This document shows positions 1 to 5,083 of a DNA stretch of 5,083 nt, piece after piece. The stretch is from Chloroflexota bacterium (GTDB taxonomy: Bacteria; Chloroflexota; Anaerolineae; UBA7937; JACPPX01), in NCBI GenBank assembly GCA_016196905.1, contig JACPWV010000139.1, positions 1 to 5,083 on the forward strand. Reading direction: 5' to 3'. The notes beneath the pieces are model-generated. The model saw only the letters and a list, made by a program, of their open reading frames with translations. It ran no database searches and had not been told where the DNA came from. A program made the position numbers and the translations under genes. Every line of letters begins with the position of its first letter. The first letter of the stretch is position 1.

Positions 1-1
1 C

Positions 2-1063
2 CTGACGGTCCAATCCTGGCTCGACGCTGAAACCCTGTGGGACTACGGCTACTTCGAGGTCAACGACGGAACCGGCTGGGTCAGCCTGGCGGATACCACC
101 GGGCTGTGCACCACCGAGAACCCCAATGGGACCCTTCTGCCCGGTGCCTGTGGCTTCACCGGATTCATAGGTGAGGGCTTGGCTTCGGGAACTCACACTA
201 CCACCTTCGATCTCTCCGCCTATGCTGGGAGCGCGATCGATGTCCGCTTCCGCTACGTCACCGACGCTGCGGTGCAGGGACAGGGTTGGTTCCTGGATGA
301 CCTCTCCCTGGATGATGCCAACGGCACCCTCTCCTTCGATGATGGGGACGATGGCGTGTGGAGCTTTGAAGGCTGGATGGGCGTCCCCTTCACCGCGGTC
401 TATCCTCAGTACTACCTGGCCGAGTGGCGCAACGCCTCTGGATTTGACACCGGGCTGGCCTACCCCTATCGCACCCTCTTCTTCGACCAGGACGAGTGGA
501 TGGTGGAGCGCACCCCCTACACCGTGCCGGGGATGCTCCTCTGGTACCGCAACTTCAAGTACTCCGACAACTTCTTCATCGGGGCTAGCCTCTTCGATGA
601 TCCCAGTTGGGGATCCAAGGGCATGCTCCTGGTGGTCGATTCCCATCCCCAGCCCCTTCGCTTCAGTGAAGGCGCTCCCCGACCGCCCGCCGGAAACCTG
701 GGCGGACGCAACCAGCCCTCCAACGCCACCTTCGGCCTGGTCCGGACCACCTCCTTCAAGCTGACCCGGGCCCTGGGCTTCCCGCAGCAGAAGGTCTTCG
801 GCAACCAGTCTCCGGTCAGCGTCTTCGATGACTCCCTCGGCTACTATCCGGGCATCGAGACCTTTGGAGGCTTCGGGTACTTCGCCGACTTCGACGCCAG
901 CGTGGTGGTCCCGGCTACGGCTTCTTATCCGCCGTACTGGGCCGGGGTGTTCCTGCCCTCCTCCTTCGCGGGCAACCCGGGCCCCTACGCTTACGGGGTA
1001 ACCATGGAGGTCCAGTCTCAGGCTGCGGACGGTTCCTGGGGAGAGATCTTCGTCTCTCCGTAG
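2..1063 (+). CDS. Immune inhibitor A-type (peptidase M6) metalloprotease, C-terminal part, 5' end outside window
   Basis: The frame is open from base 2 to a TAG at 1061-1063, giving 353 residues with no start, so this is the tail of a longer protein. Residues about 1-107 resemble the beta-sandwich (MAM-like) domain of InhA proteases: LWDYGYFEVNDG near the start, then FDLSAYAG (69-76), VRFRYVTD and GWFLDDLSLDD (95-105). The rest matches the InhA C-terminal domain: YYLAEWRN (137-144), FDTGL, PGMLLWYRN (176-184), YSDN, and GMLLVVDSHPQP (207-218). The end, YGVTMEVQSQAADGSWGEI, is typical of the family, so the C-terminus is probably intact. The zinc HEXXH catalytic domain and signal peptide would lie upstream and are not seen. 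InhA proteins are secreted zinc proteases that digest extracellular proteins; activity here is inferred from family only. Two Cys flank residues 38-53 and could form a disulphide. The gene stands apart from its neighbours and ends at a terminator. Confidence 0.88.
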   Translation: MTVQSWLDAETLWDYGYFEVNDGTGWVSLADTTGLCTTENPNGTLLPGACGFTGFIGEGLASGTHTTTFDLSAYAGSAIDVRFRYVTDAAVQGQGWFLDDLSLDDANGTLSFDDGDDGVWSFEGWMGVPFTAVYPQYYLAEWRNASGFDTGLAYPYRTLFFDQDEWMVERTPYTVPGMLLWYRNFKYSDNFFIGASLFDDPSWGSKGMLLVVDSHPQPLRFSEGAPRPPAGNLGGRNQPSNATFGLVRTTSFKLTRALGFPQQKVFGNQSPVSVFDDSLGYYPGIETFGGFGYFADFDASVVVPATASYPPYWAGVFLPSSFAGNPGPYAYGVTMEVQSQAADGSWGEIFVSP

Positions 1064-1085
1064 CATCGATTATCCTCGTCTACGA

Positions 1086-1128
1086 GAGGAGGGCTGGCAG
1101 ATCACTCGCCAGCCCTCTTCGTTTTTTT
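1086..1128 (+). terminator. Rho-independent terminator of the InhA-type protease gene
   Basis: A 13-bp stem (1086-1098 with 1108-1120, one G-U pair) built around GAGGGCTGGC closes a 9-nt loop (1099-1107). It is followed by a single G and seven T (1122-1128). It starts 22 nt after the stop codon at 1063. It works for the + strand only: read from the other side, the hairpin has no T tract, so the convergent yggT operon does not get a canonical terminator from it. The remaining 71 bases up to yggT (1129-1199) show no gene. Confidence 0.93.
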
Positions 1129-1199
1129 CACGGGAGTGTCGGGAGCTAGGAACGCGGCGCGCTGAATTGATGGTGAGGCAGATCGCGGTCGAGCACTCC

Positions 1200-1469
1200 T
1201 CAGACTGTAAGCCCCAACAGCACCTGCACGAGGACGAACTGGACAGCCTGGAGGAGCAGGATCGCCACGATGGGGCTGATATCGAAGAAACCGATGGGTG
1301 GAATATAGCGGCGCAGCGGGCCTAAGATCGGCTCGGTGATGTCGTGCAGGAAGGCGGAGATCGGATGATAGGGATCGAAGCGGAACCAGGAAAGAATGAC
1401 CCGGGCCAGGATGGCCAGGGTGAAGGCGGTGAAGAGAAGGTCGATGAAGCTGAGAAGGAAAGTGGTCAT
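1200..1469 (-). CDS. yggT: YggT family membrane protein
   Basis: This 89-residue protein has two hydrophobic segments (about 4-28 and 64-87) joined by a short polar loop, the usual YggT (YlmG) form at about the usual length. Family motifs are clear: LARVILSWF (21-29) at the end of the first segment, then TEPILGPLRR (45-54), IPP (56-58), and FDISPIVAILLLQ (62-74). YggT/YlmG proteins sit in the inner (cytoplasmic) membrane and have been linked to cell division, nucleoid or plastid organisation, and osmotic response; the biochemical role is not settled. The ATG (1469-1467) overlaps the proC TGA in an ATGA. A GGGGAG inside proC lies 11 nt upstream, longer than ideal, so coupled re-initiation from proC is likely. 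It is the last gene of the leftward operon. Confidence 0.93.
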   Translation of the reverse strand: MTTFLLSFIDLLFTAFTLAILARVILSWFRFDPYHPISAFLHDITEPILGPLRRYIPPIGFFDISPIVAILLLQAVQFVLVQVLLGLTV

Positions 1470-2296
1470 TTTTCAGCCAGCTCCCCTAGGTATTTGGACT
1501 TTTGATAGGCGGCCCACACCGCCTTGGAAAGCACGGTGCGCAGCCCGCCCTTCTCCAATTGGTAAATCGCCTCGGCGCTGGTGCCTCCCGGGGAGGTGAC
1601 CATGTCCCGGAGTTGGGCGGGGTGCAAAGAAGACTGACGCGCCAAGCTCACCGCCCCCTCCACGGTCTGCAACACCAACTGCTGGGCGACGCGGCGGGAG
1701 AAACCCAAGTGCACCCCCGCGTCGACGAGCGCCTCCATGAACAGAAACACGTAGGTGGGCCCGGTGCCGGAGAGGGCGGTGGCCATATCCAATTGGCCCT
1801 CCTCCTCGGTGTAGTGCTCCTCGCCGAAGGCCCTCAAAATCGTGCCGGCCTGCTCGCGCTGGGCCGCGCTGACCCGGGAGGTGGCGGTCCACACCGTCAT
1901 TCCTTTACCCACCTGGGCCGGGGTGTTGGGCATGCAACGCACCACGGCGGCGTGCCCCAGGCTGCGCGAGATCAACCCCGTGGAAGCCCCGGCGACGATG
2001 GACAGCAGCAGTGCCTCCTCGCGGATGCTACCCTGCAGCTCCTTGAGGACGGGACTGAGAGTCTGGGGCTTCACCGAGAGAACGAGGATTTGAGCCCCTT
2101 GCGCCGCTTCCCGATTGTGGGTGGTGGTCCGGATGCCATAGCGGGTGGCGAGCTCCTGGCCTCGCTCTGGGCGAGGGCCGCTGGCGGTGATCCGCCCCGG
2201 TTCCACGAGCCCCTGAGTTACCAGTGCCTTGATCATCGCCTCGGCCATCACCCCGCTGCCGATGAAGGACAAGCTGGCGTTGTTCAGGTCAGTCAT
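1466..2296 (-). CDS. proC: Pyrroline-5-carboxylate reductase
   Basis: ProC reduces 1-pyrroline-5-carboxylate to L-proline with NAD(P)H, the last step of proline synthesis, in the cytoplasm. The 276-residue length is normal. The N-terminal Rossmann fold has [11 protein letters not shown] (11-21), LSVKPQ (73-78) and [13 protein letters not shown] (120-132). The C-terminal dimerisation and substrate domain has [17 protein letters not shown] (174-190), [10 protein letters not shown] (192-201), and the ProC signature [15 protein letters not shown] (229-243). The ATG at 2296 overlaps the 3' end of yggS by 8 nt and has a strong AGGAG 5 nt upstream inside yggS, which fixes the start. The 3' end overlaps yggT by 4 nt. 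All key family motifs are present, so an active enzyme is expected. Neighbouring yggS and proC are together in many bacteria. Confidence 0.97.
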   Translation of the reverse strand: MTDLNNASLSFIGSGVMAEAMIKALVTQGLVEPGRITASGPRPERGQELATRYGIRTTTHNREAAQGAQILVLSVKPQTLSPVLKELQGSIREEALLLSIVAGASTGLISRSLGHAAVVRCMPNTPAQVGKGMTVWTATSRVSAAQREQAGTILRAFGEEHYTEEEGQLDMATALSGTGPTYVFLFMEALVDAGVHLGFSRRVAQQLVLQTVEGAVSLARQSSLHPAQLRDMVTSPGGTSAEAIYQLEKGGLRTVLSKAVWAAYQKSKYLGELAEK

Positions 2297-3056
2297 GGTC
2301 TCTCCTCTCCCCGAAAATGGCCCGGCCTATGCGCACCAGGGTGGCTCCTTCTTCGATGGCCACCGGGAAGTCGTCGGTCATGCCCATGGAGAGGTGGCGC
2401 CAATCGCGATCGGGGAAGCGGGCGCGCAGCTCATCGCGCAGCGCGCGCAGGTGTCGAAAATAGGGCCGGGCCTCCTCAGCCTGGGCCACCGGAGGGGCCA
2501 TGGTCATCAAACCCTCGACCAGAAGGTTAGGCAGATCAAGAATTCTGGCCGTCTCGTCGAAAAAACGCGCGCGACTTTCGGACGATGCGTCGGGGGGAAC
2601 GGAGTAACCATGTTTGTGCGACTGTCCAGCTGTGTTGATCTCCAGGAGGATGGGCACCTCTTTGCCAGCCTGTCCTGCGCGCTTGGAGATCTCCGCGGCC
2701 AGGGCGAAGCTCTCCACCGAGTGGATCCAGTCGAAAAGCTCTAAGGCTTTCTTGACTTTGTTGCGCTGGAGGGGGCCGATCATATGCCAGGTGACCTTCA
2801 ACTCCTGGCGCAGTTGAAGGATCTTGTCCTCCGCCTCCTGGACGCGGTTCTCCCCGAAATCGAGGATACCTAGCTCATATGCGCGCCGGATGGTATCCGG
2901 CTGAAACGCCTTGGTCACCGCCACCAAGATGATCTGGCGCGGATCCCTCTCCGCCCGGAGGGCTGCCTCGCCGATCTGCCGGCGGACCCGAGGCAGGTTA
3001 CGGGCCAGGTCGACCTCGACTTGGAGTTGGGGGGAGGATAAGTCGATAGCCTTCAC
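2289..3056 (-). CDS. yggS: YggS family pyridoxal phosphate-binding homeostasis protein
   Basis: YggS/PLPBP (YlmE in Bacillus) is a cytoplasmic TIM-barrel protein that carries PLP on a lysine and keeps vitamin B6 and amino-acid pools in balance; no enzyme reaction is firmly known. The 255 residues are slightly longer than the usual 220-240. Visible motifs are LVAVTKAF with the PLP lysine K49, [10 protein letters not shown] (66-75), [11 protein letters not shown] (90-100), IHSVES (111-116), VEGLMTMAP (180-188), and LSMGMTDDF (222-230) followed by [12 protein letters not shown] (238-249), which holds the phosphate. The start is GTG (3056-3054); a weak GAGG lies 9 nt upstream and sits inside a hairpin. 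The frame stays open upstream to a TAA at 3117-3119 but has no better start. It lies 31 nt after pgeF and overlaps proC by 8 nt. Confidence 0.95.
   Translation of the reverse strand: MKAIDLSSPQLQVEVDLARNLPRVRRQIGEAALRAERDPRQIILVAVTKAFQPDTIRRAYELGILDFGENRVQEAEDKILQLRQELKVTWHMIGPLQRNKVKKALELFDWIHSVESFALAAEISKRAGQAGKEVPILLEINTAGQSHKHGYSVPPDASSESRARFFDETARILDLPNLLVEGLMTMAPPVAQAEEARPYFRHLRALRDELRARFPDRDWRHLSMGMTDDFPVAIEEGATLVRIGRAIFGERRDHD
2302..2310 (-). promoter_or_regulatory. Ribosome-binding site of proC, inside the yggS 3' end
   Basis: On the minus strand the purine run GGAGAGGAG (2310-2302) lies 5 nt before the proC ATG at 2296. It contains AGGAG (2306-2302) and supports the start that overlaps yggS by 8 nt rather than a later in-frame codon. 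Confidence 0.7.
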
Positions 3057-3063
3057 GATGCTT

Positions 3064-3079
3064 GCCTCGCTCTCGAGGC
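3064..3079 (-). promoter_or_regulatory. Hairpin covering the likely yggS ribosome-binding site
   Basis: In the 31-nt gap between pgeF and yggS the mRNA carries a perfect 6-bp stem, GCCTCG (3079-3074) with CGAGGC (3069-3064), around an AGAG tetraloop. The only Shine-Dalgarno-like run, GAGG, is in the 3' arm, so it would be paired when the hairpin forms. The 5' arm begins 8 nt after the pgeF stop (3090-3088), so a ribosome finishing pgeF would cover it. The structure is seen; control of yggS translation is inference. Confidence 0.4.
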
Positions 3080-3087
3080 GCCCGCGA

Positions 3088-3549
3088 TCAGCTTCCGGTC
3101 TCCAATAACTCCTGGCTTAACCGGGCAATGGTCCCCCGCCACCCGGCGTGGCCCAGGCCCACCGCCCGCCGGACGGGATCGTAGAGAAAAATGGGCACGC
3201 AGTCAGCGAAGCGCAGCAGAAGCGCCAGGCCAGCCACAGCGGTCACTAAGCCATCGGTGGCTGGGAGCGCCTGCCCGGCCTGCGCCTCGTCCACCACGGC
3301 CACCCCGTGGCCATGGACCTGCCGGCCGGTGACGGTGCGATGTGGAGACAAGCCCAGCGCCTGGCAGATCAGTCGATGGTTAGAATCCACCGCCGCCGGG
3401 TCATCGCCTACGCTGTGTCCCACGTTTAGGCTGGCGAAGCGCCCCGCGCTGTGTCCACCCCGGCGAGTGAACACCGCATGGCGGAGCGGGTGGGGCTCCA
3501 GAGCTTGAAAGGTGTACCAGGAGAGGCCGTCCGACGAGTAGCGGCGCAT
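3088..3549 (-). CDS. pgeF: Laccase-domain protein (PgeF/YfiH/YlmD family), C-terminally truncated
   Basis: The family (peptidoglycan editing factor PgeF, formerly 'polyphenol oxidase') removes wrongly built UDP-MurNAc-L-Ser precursors in E. coli; other members act on purine nucleosides. Motifs of the N-terminal half are clear: HAVFTRRGGHS (24-34), FASLNVG (38-44), GDDPAAVDSNHR (48-59), RQVHG (76-80), RFADCVPIFLYDP (113-125), and GHAGWRGT (133-140). The three metal/catalytic ligands are all present: H79, C117 and H134. The protein then ends at residue 153, only 19 residues after H134, whereas the family usually has about 240-270. The missing half (including the IGP-CCYEV region) is not found in another frame, because yggS begins 31 nt later. 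ATG 3549 is chosen because homology starts there (GLSWYTF); no good ribosome-binding site is seen, GTG 3531-frame alternatives are not better, and a TTG further up (3699) adds 50 residues without family character. It is either a decaying gene or a short variant. Confidence 0.8.
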   Translation of the reverse strand: MRRYSSDGLSWYTFQALEPHPLRHAVFTRRGGHSAGRFASLNVGHSVGDDPAAVDSNHRLICQALGLSPHRTVTGRQVHGHGVAVVDEAQAGQALPATDGLVTAVAGLALLLRFADCVPIFLYDPVRRAVGLGHAGWRGTIARLSQELLETGS

Positions 3550-3587
3550 CGTTTTGTTCTTGGTCACGAAAAAACGATGGATACCGA

Positions 3588-3616
3588 AGTCTAGCACAAA
3601 AGGAAGAGGGGAGCAA
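3588..3616 (-). promoter_or_regulatory. Candidate promoter of the pgeF-yggS-proC-yggT operon
   Basis: On the minus strand TTGCTC (3616-3611) is a partial -35 and TAGACT (3593-3588) a -10 matching 4 of 6 consensus bases, with a 17-bp spacer and a TG one base before the -10 (extended -10). It would start transcription about 30 nt upstream of the pgeF ATG. It is the best match in the leader but is weaker than the promoter of the divergent gene; an overlapping alternative (TTCAAC, 18 bp, GATATT at 3645-3616) is also weak. Confidence 0.35.
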
Positions 3617-3674
3617 ATATCGGCTGAAGGTTCATAGCTCGTTGAATCGTCCAGGGGCTGAACCAATCGATCTA

Positions 3675-3729
3675 CGGATGAGGGGAATCCAGGCAGCAAG
3701 GTTCGAGCGAGCTATCGATCCCTCATCCG
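3675..3729. repeat. 10-bp inverted repeat in the divergent region
   Basis: CGGATGAGGG (3675-3684) is perfectly complementary to CCCTCATCCG (3720-3729), leaving a 35-nt loop. Its right arm shares bases with a second palindrome (3726-3740), so the two structures exclude each other. It has no T tract and lies upstream of both proposed promoters, so it is unlikely to be a terminator or attenuator. It may be an operator pair or have no role. Confidence 0.4.
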
Positions 3730-3740
3730 CCTCAGGCGGA
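3726..3740. promoter_or_regulatory. 15-bp palindrome, possible operator
   Basis: TCCGCCT and AGGCGGA are perfect 7-base inverted arms around a single C at 3733. With a one-base centre it cannot fold well as RNA, which fits a protein-binding DNA dyad better than a hairpin. It lies 23 bp upstream of the -35 box of the patatin gene. No regulator is identified. Confidence 0.35.
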
Positions 3741-3763
3741 CAGCGCAGGGGACCAACCCACCC

Positions 3764-3792
3764 TGGACAGAATCGTCCAACGCTCCTAGAAT
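3764..3792 (+). promoter_or_regulatory. Sigma70-type promoter of the patatin-like gene
   Basis: TGGACA (3764-3769) and TAGAAT (3787-3792) each match 5 of 6 bases of the -35 and -10 consensus and are exactly 17 bp apart. Transcription would begin near 3799, giving a leader of about 23 nt. The -35 is inside a dyad, TGGAC-N6-GTCCA (3764-3779), and the -10 is inside a second, AGAATG-N6-CATTCT (3788-3805), which suggests repressor or activator control. Confidence 0.7.
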
Positions 3793-3812
3793 GAGGCTGC
3801 ATTCTCAGCGAC

Positions 3813-3817
3813 GGAGG
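3813..3817 (+). promoter_or_regulatory. Ribosome-binding site of the patatin-like gene
   Basis: GGAGG at 3813-3817 ends 4 nt before the ATG at 3822. It supports this start, which also places the family's N-terminal glycine-rich motif at residues 7-13 as expected. Confidence 0.8.
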
Positions 3818-3821
3818 CCTC

Positions 3822-4769
3822 ATGATCGCTTTTGTGTTGAGCGGAGGCGGCAGCCGCGGCGCCCTGGAGGCGGGGGCCCTTCTGGCCCTGTTCGAGGGGG
3901 GGATCCGTCCGAACATCTTGGTGGGGACCTCGGCCGGTGCGCTGAACGCTGGCTTTATCGCCACGGATCCCACACCTGTGGGAGCCGCCCGTTTGGCGGA
4001 GATCTGGAGCACGGTGCGGCGGGGCGAGATCTTTCCCCCTAACGATGTGGCTCTCTGGTTGACTTTCGCCTGGCGCTTCCTGACTGGCCAAGATGGGCTT
4101 CTCTCCAGCGTCAAGCTGCGCCGCTTCGCCCAGCAGCACCTGCCCTCGGATAAGCACCGCTTTGGAGACCTGCCGGTACGCCTTTACGTCACCGCCGCCG
4201 ACCTGAACGCCGGCGTCCTGTACTTGTGGGGCGAGTTCGCGGAGGCGGAGATCCTGGACGCGATGATGGCCAGCGCGGCCCACCCCACTCTCTTTCCTCC
4301 ACTGGAGCTCGCGGGTCGCCAGTTGGTGGATGGCGGCGTTGTCGCGAATGTGCCCATCACCATCGCGGTGGAGAAGGGGGCCACCGAGGTGTGGGTGATC
4401 AACGTCGGTTACGCCGGCCAAGCGCAGCCCAAGACCCGCGGGGCCCTCAACATCGGCCAACGCGCCCTCACCACCTTGATCTATCAACAGCTCCTGGACG
4501 ATATCGAGGAATCCCAGGGGCGGGCCATCCTCCATCACATCGTCATCGACGCCTTCCAGGGCCTGGCGCCCTGGGACCTCAGCCACGGGCCTCAGATGGT
4601 GGAGGAGGGGTATCGCGTGGCCAAAGAATTCCTGGGGAAGCCAGCCTGGGAGCGGGTGGCGGTGCCCGCTGCGCCCAGCGAGGTCGACCTCACCCAACAG
4701 ATCGGCCCCCCCGGGGCGATCGTCTGGCGGCCCCGTCGAATCAGCGCCCCGACCGGTCGGGGTTCCTGA
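3822..4769 (+). CDS. Patatin-like phospholipase family protein
   Basis: Patatin-like enzymes are Ser-Asp dyad lipid acyl hydrolases. The 315-residue protein begins MIAFVLSGGGSRGALEAGAL, with the oxyanion-hole motif SGGGSRG (7-13). The nucleophile motif GTSAG is at 35-39 (Ser37), and the catalytic Asp is D170 in LVDGGVVANVPI (168-179). Other family segments are YVTAADLNAG (122-131), SAAHPTLFPPLEL (151-163) and the beta strand VWVINVG. Residues after about 210 form a helical tail of unassigned function (IGQRALTTLIYQQLLDDIEE), and the last 30 residues are proline/arginine-rich and low in complexity. There is no signal peptide or membrane segment, so a cytoplasmic location is likely; it belongs with the single-domain bacterial RssA/YlbK-like group. 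The substrate cannot be read from the sequence. The gene has its own promoter, divergent from the pgeF operon. No T-rich terminator follows. Confidence 0.94.
   Translation: MIAFVLSGGGSRGALEAGALLALFEGGIRPNILVGTSAGALNAGFIATDPTPVGAARLAEIWSTVRRGEIFPPNDVALWLTFAWRFLTGQDGLLSSVKLRRFAQQHLPSDKHRFGDLPVRLYVTAADLNAGVLYLWGEFAEAEILDAMMASAAHPTLFPPLELAGRQLVDGGVVANVPITIAVEKGATEVWVINVGYAGQAQPKTRGALNIGQRALTTLIYQQLLDDIEESQGRAILHHIVIDAFQGLAPWDLSHGPQMVEEGYRVAKEFLGKPAWERVAVPAAPSEVDLTQQIGPPGAIVWRPRRISAPTGRGS
4747..4762. repeat. 16-bp perfect palindrome in the 3' end of the patatin-like gene
   Basis: CCCCGACCGGTCGGGG reads the same on both strands and lies just before the stop codon at 4767-4769. It could fold as a 6-bp stem with a CCGG loop. 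It is followed by TTCCTGAAGG and not by a T tract, so it is at best a Rho-independent-like pause or an mRNA 3'-end stabiliser. It encodes part of APTGRG, and chance in GC-rich coding sequence is possible. Confidence 0.35.
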
Positions 4770-4925
4770 AGGCGCGGGCAGCAGGTCGATATGGAGCAGG
4801 GCTGGGTTCGCTACGGGGTTGTCCCCATCTCCCCGCTGGGCCTTGGTCGAGGTCGCGGGGCGGCCGAGGGAGAATCCTCCTTTCGGGACGAAGACCCCTG
4901 GCACGCCCAGGGCCATTAGCTGGTC
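4770..4925. other. Intergenic region without a convincing gene
   Basis: Between the patatin-like gene and the hydrolase start there is no RNA gene, clear promoter or terminator. A 42-codon frame (ATG 4791 to TAG 4919, same frame as both flanking genes) has only a weak AGG 5 nt upstream and no recognised similarity; it ends 6 nt before the hydrolase ATG. I treat it as probably not coding. The minus strand is also open here, but that frame runs through the antisense of the patatin-like gene and is not credible. Confidence 0.5.
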
Positions 4926-5083
4926 ATGGATGGCCTGCGGATCTTCCACCAGGATCAGGGCCAGGGCCCCCCATTGTTTCTCCTGCATGGGCTGCCCACC
5001 TCGTCTTACCTTTACCGAGACGGCTTGCCCATCTTGGCGGAGAGCCACCGGGTGATGGTACATGGCACGCGTACCATGTGCCA
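4926..5083 (+). CDS. Alpha/beta fold hydrolase, N-terminal fragment, cut by window end
   Basis: From ATG 4926 the frame encodes MDGLRIFHQDQGQGPPLFLL followed by HGLPTSSYLYRDGLPIL and AESHRVMV. This is the first two strands and oxyanion-hole (HG) motif of alpha/beta hydrolases; HGxPTSSYLYR with a following SHR is typical of the haloalkane dehalogenase/epoxide hydrolase group. The next family motif, a PDLxGxG-like segment, should follow VMV, but the frame reads HGTRTMC from 5061, inside a palindromic repeat. The catalytic Ser, Asp and His would be further on, so the substrate cannot be judged. There is no good ribosome-binding site, and a TAG lies 6 nt upstream in frame, leaving an N-terminus some 8 residues shorter than common. 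It could be the start of an intact gene with the repeat at a contig edge, or a broken gene. Confidence 0.65.
   Translation, partial: MDGLRIFHQDQGQGPPLFLLHGLPTSSYLYRDGLPILAESHRVMVHGTRTMC
5056..5083. repeat. 28-bp palindrome made of four heptamers, at the window end
   Basis: The left half is TGGTACA then TGGCACG. The right half is CGTACCA then TGTGCCA, which are the reverse complements of TGGTACG and TGGCACA. The two halves therefore form an inverted repeat with only two G-T-type mismatched positions, centred on ACGCGT (5067-5072). Two heptamer types, TGGTAC(A/G) and TGGCAC(A/G), alternate on each side. The window ends exactly with the repeat. It could be the edge of a dispersed palindromic or heptamer repeat family or of a small inserted element. 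Confidence 0.6.

Larger units (their letters stand above)
3644..3779. repeat. Two copies of GAATCGTCCA in the divergent control region
   Basis: GAATCGTCCA occurs exactly at 3644-3653 and at 3770-3779. The second copy lies in the spacer of the patatin-gene promoter. The first copy continues as GTCCAGGG (3649-3656), which is the reverse complement of CCCTGGAC (3761-3768) beside the second copy. A shared protein-binding motif for both divergent transcripts is possible but is inference; a 10-base repeat in a region this short is unlikely, but not impossible, by chance. Confidence 0.45.

Noticed and set aside
1040..1059. 7-bp inverted repeat at the end of the protease gene (GGAGAGA with TCTCTCC)
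   Set aside because: It lies inside the coding sequence just before the stop and has no T tract. The true terminator is downstream, so it is probably incidental.
1086..1120. Bidirectional terminator also serving the yggT operon
   Set aside because: On the minus strand the hairpin is followed by TCGTAGACGAGG and not by a T tract, so it is not a canonical terminator in that direction.
2365..2390. IGPLQ instead of IGHLQ in YggS as a possible lost key residue
   Set aside because: A proline at this place is also found in E. coli YggS (IGPLQSNK), so it is ordinary family variation.
1502..2530. 342-codon open frame on the plus strand across proC and yggS
   Set aside because: It lies antisense to two genes with unmistakable family motifs, and its translation is rich in Gly/Arg/His without domain character.
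3550..3699. 50-residue N-terminal extension of the laccase-domain protein from TTG 3699
   Set aside because: Family similarity begins at ATG 3549. The extension has no family motifs and overlaps the proposed promoter and repeats.
4791..4919. Small 42-codon ORF between the patatin-like gene and the hydrolase
   Set aside because: Only a weak AGG precedes it and the product is not recognised. Short open frames of this size are expected by chance at this base composition.
3786..5063. Long open frame on the minus strand (425 codons)
   Set aside because: It is antisense to the patatin-like gene, which has a promoter, ribosome-binding site and catalytic motifs. The antisense product is low in complexity and has no recognisable family; it is a GC-rich shadow.

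Overview
The window is GC-rich bacterial DNA with dense short-spaced genes. The gene content suggests a Chloroflexota bacterium (Anaerolineae or a relative): an immune-inhibitor-A-type M6 protease tail, a laccase-domain/yggS/proC/yggT cluster, and a patatin-like phospholipase. This assignment is an inference from gene families and arrangement; there is no rRNA or marker gene to prove it. Both ends cut through coding sequence, and the last base coincides with the end of a palindromic repeat, so the window may be a whole assembly contig.

Layout, left to right. (1) 2-1063, + strand: the C-terminal 353 residues of a secreted InhA/M6-family metalloprotease, closed by a strong intrinsic terminator (1086-1128). 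(2) 1200-3549, - strand: a compact operon read right to left, made of a shortened PgeF/YfiH laccase-domain protein, the PLP-binding protein YggS, pyrroline-5-carboxylate reductase ProC, and the small membrane protein YggT. yggS/proC overlap by 8 nt and proC/yggT by an ATGA, so translation is probably coupled. (3) 3550-3821: a 272-bp divergent control region with a clear sigma70-type promoter for the rightward gene, a weaker candidate for the leftward operon, and several dyads and repeats. (4) 3822-4769, + strand: a complete patatin-like phospholipase with both catalytic residues. (5) 4770-4925: no convincing gene. (6) 4926-5083, + strand: the start of an alpha/beta hydrolase of the haloalkane-dehalogenase/epoxide-hydrolase type, whose similarity stops where a 28-bp heptamer-built palindrome begins.

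How the genes relate. The leftward operon matches a widely conserved cluster: ylmD-ylmE-sepF-ylmG in Bacillus and yggS-proC-yggT in other bacteria. It combines removal of mis-made peptidoglycan precursors (PgeF), PLP homeostasis (YggS), the last step of proline synthesis (ProC), and a membrane protein linked to division or membrane organisation (YggT). The patatin gene is divergent and may share control sequences with the operon. The protease and the hydrolase show no obvious functional link to the rest.

I found no new defence, mobile or biosynthetic system. The points most worth a second look are the PgeF protein that keeps its three metal ligands but lacks its C-terminal half, a hairpin that would bury the yggS ribosome-binding site just after the pgeF stop, the paired dyads on the patatin promoter, and the terminal heptamer palindrome interrupting the hydrolase.
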